A stretch of DNA of 64,000 nt from the NCBI RefSeq assembly GCF_034344865.1, contig NZ_CP133774.1, forward strand, positions 5,394,001-5,458,000. The letters are read 5' to 3'. The stretch is from Pseudomonas sp. 10S4. GTDB lineage: Bacteria > Pseudomonadota > Gammaproteobacteria > Pseudomonadales > Pseudomonadaceae. The first letter of the stretch is position 1; every line of letters starts with the position of its first letter. Below are positions 57,277 through 64,000 of this stretch, in pieces. The notes under the pieces are model-generated. The model did not search any database, was not told the origin of the DNA, and was given only the letters and a program-made list of their open reading frames with translations. A program made the position numbers and the translations under genes.

Positions 57277-57516
57277 CTAACCTAGGCCCCCTCGCGTGTC
57301 GTTTGAATGCTGCTCCAGCTCAATGGCCTCAAGTAGATATTCCCGGAGCACACTCATCAGGCGAAACGAAGCGAAGCTAGCCTCCGCATCGGATTCTTCC
57401 TTAAAAGCTTCCGCCTGCTCGGGAGTTTTGCACCGGTATCGATATCCTTCACGGTCTGTTGCTTCGCCATAGAAAACATCGCCATCGGGACTGGTAAGCC
57501 TCACTACCCAGGTCAT
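57277..57516 (-). CDS. Small hypothetical protein
   Basis: 79 aa from ATG 57516 with GGAG seven bases upstream. MTWVVRLTSPDGDVFYGEA and RYRCKTPEQAEAFKE suggest a small beta-alpha fold. No family recognised. It follows the 57765 gene closely, forming a two-gene unit. Confidence 0.52.
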   Translation of the reverse strand: MTWVVRLTSPDGDVFYGEATDREGYRYRCKTPEQAEAFKEESDAEASFASFRLMSVLREYLLEAIELEQHSNDTRGGLG

Positions 57517-57546
57517 AACGGCTCCATCGAGCACATAGCGCCGGCC

Positions 57547-57765
57547 TCAATCATGTGGTGAAACACGTTTGGGGTGATCTTCTGCAGGTGTACTCAGAAA
57601 TGCATCCCAGAGTGCATACGCATTACGCTGTCTATTGGCCGCCGCATCCCATTGATGCCCTGACACACATCTCGATGCAACCAGCGTCATCATTCCCATC
57701 GTAGCGGCGTCAAGCTCAATCAAAAGCTCGTGAGATTTGATCCTGAAATCTTCAATCGATGTCAT
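57547..57765 (-). CDS. Small hypothetical protein
   Basis: 72 aa with GGGAGG upstream of the ATG. Helical N-terminus FRIKSHELLIELDAATMGMM; one Cys in SRCVSGHQWDAAANRQ. No family recognised. First gene of a pair with 57277-57516. Confidence 0.55.
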   Translation of the reverse strand: MTSIEDFRIKSHELLIELDAATMGMMTLVASRCVSGHQWDAAANRQRNAYALWDAFLSTPAEDHPKRVSPHD

Positions 57766-57823
57766 TGCTTTTTCCTCCCTTGGAAATTGAGCCTATGAAC
57801 TGATGTCTCATAGGAGGTTGAGT

Positions 57824-57907
57824 ATGGCAATTCGAAAGTATTCAAGCGCCCTGACCGCCGGCAAATTACTCCAACGGAAATCTGTCACGGCTATTCGACG
57901 ACGCTAG
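57824..57907 (+). CDS. Possible 27-aa basic peptide
   Basis: ATG 57824 has GGAGG six bases upstream and opens a basic frame (MAIRKYSSALTAGKLLQRKS...) of 27 codons. Strong site, very short product. It may be a leader or a small Arg/Lys-rich peptide. Confidence 0.25.
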   Translation: MAIRKYSSALTAGKLLQRKSVTAIRRR

Positions 57908-58117
57908 GGCATCAATTCATCGCCCTAGTACGAGGTGCGCGCAAATTTTCTTACGATTTCCGTTCGAAGAATATTGATAAACGCAGACGCGGATGCCTGT
58001 TCAGCTTTCGGGCAACCAGTAGATGCGCCCCAGGAAAGTTGCTTAGTCACGCCCCTAGCCGGTGACGGTGACTATGACAGCTGAGATTTGATCACGGAGT
58101 TCTGTGAGTGCCTTCCC

Positions 58118-59629
58118 TCAGATCGGAAACAAAGCCTTGAATGTTGTCCCAGCATCAATTGTAGAGGTAACGGAAACCGTGCCACCGTGTGCCTTTACGA
58201 TTTCGCTTACGATGAAAAGCCCCAAACCTACGCTGCGGGTATCTTGAGGAAGATTGACTCCGCGAGTCATCGGGCTAAAAACAGTGGCAAGGAAGTCTGG
58301 AGAAATCGGTGTACCCCAGTTGTGCACCAACAACTCAAAGCCCAATTTCGTAATGGAGGATGTAACCGTCACGGGACGGTCTTCCGCACCGTAAGTGACT
58401 GCGTTAGAAATTAAGTTACCTGCCAATTGCGCAAGCCTATCGCCATCCGCGATACATAAACCATTGCCATGTGTTGAATGGACAAGCTCTCGTTTGGGAT
58501 AAACGATTCTGAGTTGCTCGACGGTTCCCGCGATGAGCAGATGAAGATCGGTGGTCGCTTTCGTAATTCCGATACCACGCCCTATACGCGCCTGCGTGAA
58601 GTCCAACAAATCGTTGATGAGCCTGCGCGCTCTTAGCGCCGCGTCCTGAGCGTGACGAACAAATTTTTGCTGCTTCGGCGTTAATGCCTGGCGATCAAGC
58701 ATTTCCATGGACATTGATATCACCGAAAGAGGGTTACGCAGGTCGTGACTTACGATCCCGATCATCTGCTCGGAAAAAAGGGCGCGATCTTCAGCCGCAG
58801 CTTGCTCACGTTTTACGTCGGTAATGTCATGAAGGATGCCAACAAACCGAACAAGCTTATTATCAGGATCGAATGCGGCGCGACCAGTCGACAGCACGGT
58901 ACGCTGAACGCCGTCAATTCCGTTCAATCGATAGATGCAGCGATATTCCTGAGCTACCGACTCAAGAGCCGCCGAAAAGAGACCGGCTTCCCGGTGCTGG
59001 TCTTGGGGCTCAATGAAGGTTGAGTAAGCGGCTGCGGAAACAAACTGGCTAGATGAGTAACCAAGCAGGCGCGCGACGCTCTCATCGTAACGGCGCTCGC
59101 GTGTCACAGGGTCGACATCCCAGACATGCATCTGGGCAGACTCTAACGCAACCCGCAGCCTGGCATCGGCTACCGAAAGATCTCGCTGGAGCGCTAAGTG
59201 TGCTTCGAGTGAATCCTCTGCCTGCCGCTTGGAAATCAATACTTCTTGCTCGAACCGGTGCCTCTCGATCACCACAAATGCCGAAACCTCATCGAAAGTG
59301 CCACCCGAGTGCTCTCTTCTTCTCACGTTGACAATCATCGGCACTTTTTTTCCGTCAGACGTTGCAAACTCAAGCTTTACCTCGGAAATGGAACCTTGCA
59401 TTTCCAATAAAGGTATCCAATGAGTTTGATGAAAAATTCGCCCCCCGATGGTAAGCAATTCTTGCAATTTACGATGGCCAATTAACTGGTCTTTCGGGTA
59501 TCCAAGCCATTCGCAAAAAGTGGTGTTCACCCGGAGGATTACTCCGGCCTTACTCGTGACAATAAGGGCACAGGGAGCGTACTCATAAAGTGGATCAGCA
59601 CCAGGAAGCGAGTCGGCATCAGCCTGCAT
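58118..59629 (-). CDS. PAS-domain histidine kinase coupled to an RsbQ-like hydrolase
   Basis: About 503 aa from ATG 59629, which lies inside the end of the upstream hydrolase gene; a longer start at 59725 is possible. Two PAS regions occur: YEYAPCALIVTSKAGVI (about residues 12-130) and a second at about 175-290 ending in the PAC motif FVGILHDITDVKREQ. HisKA has FSEQMIGIVSHDLRNPLSV. HATPase has NLISNAV (N box) and GLGLFIVSEIVKAH (G2 box). No membrane segment, so it is a soluble sensor. The hydrolase next to it parallels Bacillus RsbQ with PAS protein RsbP, suggesting the hydrolase generates or carries the PAS ligand. Confidence 0.85.
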   Translation of the reverse strand: MQADADSLPGADPLYEYAPCALIVTSKAGVILRVNTTFCEWLGYPKDQLIGHRKLQELLTIGGRIFHQTHWIPLLEMQGSISEVKLEFATSDGKKVPMIVNVRRREHSGGTFDEVSAFVVIERHRFEQEVLISKRQAEDSLEAHLALQRDLSVADARLRVALESAQMHVWDVDPVTRERRYDESVARLLGYSSSQFVSAAAYSTFIEPQDQHREAGLFSAALESVAQEYRCIYRLNGIDGVQRTVLSTGRAAFDPDNKLVRFVGILHDITDVKREQAAAEDRALFSEQMIGIVSHDLRNPLSVISMSMEMLDRQALTPKQQKFVRHAQDAALRARRLINDLLDFTQARIGRGIGITKATTDLHLLIAGTVEQLRIVYPKRELVHSTHGNGLCIADGDRLAQLAGNLISNAVTYGAEDRPVTVTSSITKLGFELLVHNWGTPISPDFLATVFSPMTRGVNLPQDTRSVGLGLFIVSEIVKAHGGTVSVTSTIDAGTTFKALFPI

Positions 59630-60440
59630 CAGCAATTCGACTCTGAACGCTTTCAATAAAGCTTTGGATCGCATTAATGCAGAGATCAGGTGCACTGAGG
59701 TGTGGACAGTGGCCCATGTTTTCAATCACCTCAAGTCGATTATCTGGGATCACCTTATGGAGGTAGTGACCAACCTCTACAGGCGCGATGATGTCCTCGG
59801 ACGACTGAATAATCAGCGCCGGCGCCTGCAACCTAGCGACATCACTACGATTGTCCGAAAGGAAGGTCACCCTCGCGAATCGCTTTGCAATGTCCGGATC
59901 TGTCTGACAGAAACTGTTAGTCAACTCGACGCCAAGGTGTGGTTGTCCAGGCGCGCCCATGATGGCGGGAGCCATGGAGCTCGACCAGCCAAGGTAATTG
60001 CTTTCCAGAGTATCCAAGAGAGAGTCGATGTCTTCCCGGCTGAATCCGCCAAAGTAATCCCCATCGTTGATGTAGGAGGGAGAAGGCCCAACCATCACAT
60101 GCGCTCCGATAAGGCCCGGACGCGTATTGGCAGCGATTACTCCAGCCATAGCACTGACTGAATGCCCCACAAATATGACCGGCCCGCTGGCAAACTCATT
60201 GATGATTTCGACGATGTCCTGTGCGTATCCTTTCAAGGTTGAATATCTTGCAACCTCATAAGCCGAAAGGTCAGACTTACCACACCCTACAACGTCGAAA
60301 AGAATCGTTTGATAGCTTTCTGAAAAAGCAGGCTCAACCAGTCTCCACATATTTTGATCGCAACCAAAACCGTGCGCAAAAACCAAAGTGGCAGGGCCCG
60401 AACCTCGAACGCGAACGTTGTTGCGAATTTGTATAGACAT
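59619..60440 (-). CDS. RsbQ-like alpha/beta hydrolase
   Basis: 273 aa. Oxyanion region VFAHGFGCDQNMW, nucleophile elbow VGHSVSAMAG (Ser near residue 97), acid in SSEDIIAPVEVGH, and His in ENMGHCPHLSAPD. This set and the overall pattern match RsbQ and the related plant D14/KAI2 receptors. RsbQ is needed for PAS-dependent energy-stress sensing in Bacillus. Here it immediately precedes a PAS kinase and overlaps it by about 11 bases, so the pair probably forms one sensor. AGGG precedes ATG 60440. Confidence 0.83.
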   Translation of the reverse strand: MSIQIRNNVRVRGSGPATLVFAHGFGCDQNMWRLVEPAFSESYQTILFDVVGCGKSDLSAYEVARYSTLKGYAQDIVEIINEFASGPVIFVGHSVSAMAGVIAANTRPGLIGAHVMVGPSPSYINDGDYFGGFSREDIDSLLDTLESNYLGWSSSMAPAIMGAPGQPHLGVELTNSFCQTDPDIAKRFARVTFLSDNRSDVARLQAPALIIQSSEDIIAPVEVGHYLHKVIPDNRLEVIENMGHCPHLSAPDLCINAIQSFIESVQSRIADAG

Positions 60441-60795
60441 GTTTGACCCTGCGTCGATGGGGATTGGATTCGTTGAAGCGGGTTTTGGCAGTCTACGTCG
60501 TGTGCCTCAACTGCAGCTGAGAGGGGGCTGCATAGCTCGCTCGCTACCTTGTGAAAGATATTATAGGTACGGGGCGGCCAACGAAGCATGAATAGGCATC
60601 AGACAAACAAGACGCCAATGAATTCATTCGAGCGGATGGTTAGCAGTGAGCCACCAGTATAACGCCTTGTGAGCTTGGGCTTATGTCCATGACTATGCCT
60701 GCTCATTGCACCAAGAGCTCACTGAAAGACGACGGTTCAGCTAGGCTTTCCTCATCGAAAGCTCAAGCCTCATCGAAAGCTCAAGGAAGATCCCC
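60441..60795. other. Divergent intergenic region
   Basis: 355 bases with no gene. It holds the promoter of the RsbQ-kinase operon and, at its right end, two adjacent 18-base repeats before the 60796 gene. Confidence 0.4.
60750..60785. repeat. Two tandem 18-base repeats
   Basis: CCTCATCGAAAGCTCAAG occurs twice end to end (60750-60767 and 60768-60785). It ends ten bases before the ATG at 60796, across the ribosome site region. Could affect translation or be a slipped duplication. Confidence 0.7.
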
Positions 60796-61020
60796 ATGCC
60801 AGATAGCTCTGAAGCGAACATAGCAGCAGCAGACGCTCTCACACTGCTACTTCACAACCAACATGCAATCTGCGCGGCCATTGAAGAGGTAACCAACTGG
60901 CTCTCTGAAAGCGGAGCGGAACACATCGCCGCCAATGCAATCGCATCGATGGAAACGCTCGACAAGAATGCTCAAGGCATCACAGATGCCATCATGCGCC
61001 TACGTCAATCCTACGCTTAA
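60796..61020 (+). CDS. Small helical protein, paralogue of the 27899 gene
   Basis: 74 aa with AAGGAAG upstream. LLLHNQHAICAAIEEVTNWL and ASMETLDKNAQGITDAIMRL align with the 27899 protein. Unknown function. First of a likely + operon with the 61105 and 61657 genes. Confidence 0.62.
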   Translation: MPDSSEANIAAADALTLLLHNQHAICAAIEEVTNWLSESGAEHIAANAIASMETLDKNAQGITDAIMRLRQSYA

Positions 61021-61104
61021 ACGTCAGCCTTTCAGTCATCTCGATGGAACGTTGCGCCAGACCCCATCCTCTATCGCAACACCAGCGTATCTGAGGACTT
61101 CATC

Positions 61105-61602
61105 ATGATTGACCCAGCAACCGGTATGAAGGCAGGCGAGCGCTACATCGTAAAAAGTCTCGGACGCACACGACATTTCCCAGGCTTCTTCCTCGACGGG
61201 AAATATTACCTCTGCCCCGAATTGATGACGGCCATAGGTTGGCTGGAAGGACAGCAGTTTTATTACGATGAGCTTGATCCCACGGGTGAGCCAGTATTTC
61301 CCGATCGACTTGCCGGCACTGTCGAAGACCTCACCCTGATTCTCGCGGACGGTGCGCGTTTGCCGTTAAACGAAATGCAGTACGAAGCAGAGATCGATCT
61401 CTCTGACATTCCGATCAGTCTTACTCCACCGGCATCAGGAGAACGACATGCTCCGACAAGCGATCAACACGGAGCTGAGGGCATCCGGATGTCAGGTAAA
61501 CATCCCTACCCAATACTCCTGGCGGCGGGCGCTGCGCTGATACTGGGAATACTGTTTGGGGTCAAACAAGCTAAACGCCTTCCTACCCGAAAGCTGAGGT
61601 AG
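61105..61602 (+). CDS. Hypothetical protein with C-terminal membrane helix
   Basis: 165 aa with GAGG eight bases before the ATG. The N-terminal part has a tight beta pattern (GERYIVKSLG, HFPGFFLDGKYYLCPEL). A disordered His/Ser stretch follows, then one membrane helix (ILLAAGAALILGILFG) and a basic end, so it is a tail-anchored membrane protein. No family recognised. Confidence 0.58.
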   Translation: MIDPATGMKAGERYIVKSLGRTRHFPGFFLDGKYYLCPELMTAIGWLEGQQFYYDELDPTGEPVFPDRLAGTVEDLTLILADGARLPLNEMQYEAEIDLSDIPISLTPPASGERHAPTSDQHGAEGIRMSGKHPYPILLAAGAALILGILFGVKQAKRLPTRKLR

Positions 61603-61656
61603 TCGTCCTTCGTGAATTCTCTGCAGAAGCGCCCTTTGAAAGGTCGTAGAGAAGTA

Positions 61657-61977
61657 ATGCATCCAGTGACCCCTGACGGTCGTTACTTCGTTGTCCAGGG
61701 ACAGCTGTGGCGATGTTCCAATCCTGCCCTGAAAGACGATGAGCGGCAGAGTCTTGTAAACGAGCTTATGGCAGCTCGACGTGACGTTAAGAAAGCAAAG
61801 GCTTCGGGAGACGCCTCGCAGGTTAAGTTGGCTCGGGAAAACGTACTAAAAGCCAAGGTAGCCCTCGGGGAACGGGGCCCTGTTTGGTGGAACGATGGGA
61901 GGCAAGACTTCAATATGCACCAGGTCATCAATTCACCCTATGCTGAGTGGTTCAGCTCGCTTCTTGAATCTGATTAA
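61657..61977 (+). CDS. Conserved hypothetical protein, common in Pseudomonas
   Basis: 106 aa from ATG 61657 (MHPVTPDGRYFVVQGQLWRC); the ORF extends 15 residues upstream but the family starts here. LVNELMAARRDVKKAKASGD is a helical arm, and GERGPVWWNDGRQDFN a conserved end. One Cys after LWR. Function unknown. It is followed by a strong bidirectional terminator. Confidence 0.75.
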   Translation: MHPVTPDGRYFVVQGQLWRCSNPALKDDERQSLVNELMAARRDVKKAKASGDASQVKLARENVLKAKVALGERGPVWWNDGRQDFNMHQVINSPYAEWFSSLLESD

Positions 61978-62020
61978 TTTCCGGTTCAAGGTCGATATCT
62001 AATTAACACAGTCGGCTAAC

Positions 62021-62046
62021 AAAAAAGGCCCTCAAGGGCCTTTTTT
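62021..62046. terminator. Bidirectional intrinsic terminator
   Basis: AAAAAAGGCCCT-CA-AGGGCCTTTTTT is a perfect palindromic stem with A and T tracts on both sides. It serves the + operon ending 61977 and the minus gene ending 62074. Confidence 0.85.
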
Positions 62047-62073
62047 GCAATCAATGCTGGAAGACCGACTCTT

Positions 62074-62529
62074 TCAACACAATCGCCTTCCACGCGTCCC
62101 CACCGCAAGAGCGGATTGCAAGAAGATATCGATTGCAATCGAAGTCATATGATACGCACTGCGCTCAATTTTTTTTGCAAGCAACTTTTCGACTAAATCT
62201 ATGACTTCCAAGATTTTGAAAGGCTTGCGCAGGAATGAAGCGTAGCCAGAGCATCTTTCCGCCACAGTAGGCTCGGGCAAGGAACTCATCAGAATTATGG
62301 GAATTTTCTTTAGCTCTGGATGGTTGGACAGGGAGGCAATTAGCGCAGCCCCATCCATAACCGGCATCATAAAATCGGTGATCACCAGATCTGGACGCGT
62401 TTCACCCGCTTTTTCTAATGCTTGCCGTCCGTTAGCAGCAAGGATCGAACGATGGCCCTCATCCTCAAGTACGTCCTCAAGGAGGCTGGCAATACCAAAC
62501 TCATCATCGACGATCAGGACGATAGCCAT
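62074..62529 (-). CDS. Response regulator (REC) paired with a KaiC-like ATPase
   Basis: 151 aa. REC domain: LIVDDEFGIASL, phospho-Asp in LVITDFMMPVMDG, Lys in SFLRKPFKI. After residue 120 a 30-residue tail has no known domain. ATG 62529 is two bases from the stop of the KaiC-like gene, so it is translated as part of that operon. It probably receives phosphate from a kinase to the right of the window. Confidence 0.82.
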   Translation of the reverse strand: MAIVLIVDDEFGIASLLEDVLEDEGHRSILAANGRQALEKAGETRPDLVITDFMMPVMDGAALIASLSNHPELKKIPIILMSSLPEPTVAERCSGYASFLRKPFKILEVIDLVEKLLAKKIERSAYHMTSIAIDIFLQSALAVGTRGRRLC

Positions 62530-62531
62530 AA

Positions 62532-64000
62532 TTAGTCCTTGCCTTTCGGTTGCAGCGCAGCCGAACTTGCAACTGTGATCCGCTCCGCTGTTGGGTCGAC
62601 TTGTGACAGGATGGTTTCGGCAGTTTCGTATGTATCGTTAATGACCAGCCCGGAATTAGTGATGGTGTATTCGTGTAGCGACGGATTGAAATTGCTGTTT
62701 CTCACTTTCAAAATTGAGAGCAGCCGGTACAGACTGGATCGTACTTCGACGAAACGTAACAGCACCATATTCTCAGCGATGCTAGAGATATCATTGACAG
62801 GTATTCGAATAGCCGGGCCCAAGATGTCAGGCACTTCCAAAGAATAAACAGTCGTTACGCCTAGCACTCGCAGCTCATTAGCCAGCGCGGTGAAAAAATG
62901 ATCCATTCTCGCTGGCTCAACTGCTGCCTTGGTAAAGCCTCCAAGCCCGTCTATGAACAGTCGACGAACTCCGCGTCGTCGGATGGCCGCCAGCAATCTT
63001 TCACCGTAGGCGTCAAGCAGGTCGTCGGTGGGAGGCTGCCACATGATTTCCACGGTGCCTGCGTCGATCATATTGGCTAAAGCTGTGCTCATCACCTCGA
63101 CTTTGGCCCGAGTGCGCTCGGGGGTTTCATAAAACCCGAACATTAGGCCAGGCTCATCTTCTGATGACTCAGATAGGAAGTGCAGACCAATTGTTGTCTT
63201 TCCGGCTCCCGATGGCCCCATGACCATGGTCGTTGACGCAGCAGGAAGGCCTCCATCAAGCATTTCATCCAGCCTGGCGAGTCCGGTTGATGCTCTTTTG
63301 GTTATAAGTGCTTCCTTCTGAGAGGGGCGGCCAAGCAATGCCTCTATTCGGGGGTGCACGACAAAACCTGCATCCGTAATCTTGTATGCGTGACGTCCGC
63401 GCAGAAACGCGCCGCCACGAAATTTGGTCACTTGCAGGTCGCTCTCTGAGCGCCAACCGTAATTTTGATCTCTCAGCCTTATTAACCCATCCACCATTGT
63501 TTGCTCGGGTGATACCTCGCCCATACCAGCATTGTTCGTCATGATCATGGTGCAATCGGTTGCGAGCGCGATTTCCTGCAAGCTGTGAATAAACTCTTTG
63601 AATGCCTGATCAGATTCCGCAGTGGTTTGCGCCGAGACTATTCCGTCAATCACCAGCAACGAACATCTGCGGCGTAATATTTCACGGCGCAGGAGAGTGG
63701 TGAGCCCTTTGGTGCCATCCTCCCGCAGCGCGTTGAAGGCGCTGAGATAGGTCAATCCATCGGGAATGCGACTTTGATCGAAGAAGGAGAGTCCGCGCAG
63801 ATTACTCATCATCCGAGCATGGTTCTCGGCGAGTAGGGTAACGAACAGTGCTCGACTACCTTCCACCTTGGAAATATGGTGGAAGCAGATCTGATTCGTA
63901 AGGATCGTCTTACCTGCTCCGGGGTCGCCTTGGACGATGTAAATTCCTCCCTGCATAAGACCACCATTTAAGATGGTATCGAGTCCCGAAATGCCCGTTG
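62532..64000 (-). CDS. KaiC-like double RecA-fold ATPase (5' end outside window)
   Basis: The frame stays open to the right edge (TGISGLDTILNGGLMQGGIY precedes GDPGAGKT), so the gene is partial here; 474 aa follow the first in-window ATG. First P-loop QGDPGAGKT and Walker B SLLVIDGIVSAQ; second P-loop GPSGAGKTT and FIDGLGGF. EETxxRT-like ATPase/kinase sites of KaiC are in the KAE/TPERTRAKVEV region. Bacterial KaiC homologues outside cyanobacteria act with stress two-component genes. It heads the operon with the REC protein. Confidence 0.85.
   Translation of the reverse strand, partial: TGISGLDTILNGGLMQGGIYIVQGDPGAGKTILTNQICFHHISKVEGSRALFVTLLAENHARMMSNLRGLSFFDQSRIPDGLTYLSAFNALREDGTKGLTTLLRREILRRRCSLLVIDGIVSAQTTAESDQAFKEFIHSLQEIALATDCTMIMTNNAGMGEVSPEQTMVDGLIRLRDQNYGWRSESDLQVTKFRGGAFLRGRHAYKITDAGFVVHPRIEALLGRPSQKEALITKRASTGLARLDEMLDGGLPAASTTMVMGPSGAGKTTIGLHFLSESSEDEPGLMFGFYETPERTRAKVEVMSTALANMIDAGTVEIMWQPPTDDLLDAYGERLLAAIRRRGVRRLFIDGLGGFTKAAVEPARMDHFFTALANELRVLGVTTVYSLEVPDILGPAIRIPVNDISSIAENMVLLRFVEVRSSLYRLLSILKVRNSNFNPSLHEYTITNSGLVINDTYETAETILSQVDPTAERITVASSAALQPKGKD

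Overview
The window reads as a Pseudomonas chromosome, most likely from the P. fluorescens or P. putida/koreensis groups. Evidence for this is a cyanide-insensitive bd oxidase (CioAB), DUF1652, DUF2934 and DUF6555 proteins, a pentapeptide MxKDx protein, and many short genes with strong GGAGG-type ribosome sites. No tRNA, rRNA, CRISPR array, complete insertion sequence or prophage was seen. The species call is inference from gene families.

Layout. Positions 1-23,100 form an anti-phage or accessory island built from consecutive modules. These are a left-edge gene fragment, an Mrr-like nuclease with a PLD-fold nuclease, a membrane J-domain protein with a zinc-ribbon Mrr-like nuclease, a secreted EndA-type nuclease, three small genes (two lipoproteins), a PHP plus SMC-like ATPase with a small companion, a membrane protein with a CoiA-like nuclease-fold protein, a serine recombinase remnant, and a three-gene Shango system (TerB protein, ATPase, helicase). 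Next comes a two-gene Pycsar system (25.3-23.4 kb, minus strand). A run of small genes follows (25.4-28.5 kb). A three-gene phosphorelay operon lies at 35.3-28.6 kb: REC-HDOD, CHASE hybrid histidine kinase, REC-GGDEF. The rest is a mosaic of short operons: CHAD and patatin proteins, a b561/sulfite-oxidase-fold/MxKDx operon, a PAAR/S-type-pyocin nuclease effector with immunity gene, DUF2934 and small membrane paralogue pairs, a glycosyltransferase, a cupin, CioAB, hemerythrin, a Zn alcohol dehydrogenase, response regulators, an RsbQ-like hydrolase with a PAS histidine kinase, and a KaiC-like ATPase with a response regulator that runs off the right edge.

Two features cut across the whole window. 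First, at least eight genes are split by frameshifts, and nearly every one is repaired by changing a homopolymer by one base, usually adding one. This points to sequence-level indels rather than decay, so these genes may be intact in the organism. Second, a short dispersed element (a variable 5-6 bp hairpin followed by a conserved tail close to GAAGAAGCGACCTG) sits in the gaps between island modules, at least five times.

The best candidates for undescribed biology are the J-domain/zinc-ribbon nuclease pair, the PHP-SMC operon, the membrane protein plus CoiA-like gene next to a recombinase scar, and the hairpin-tail element family.
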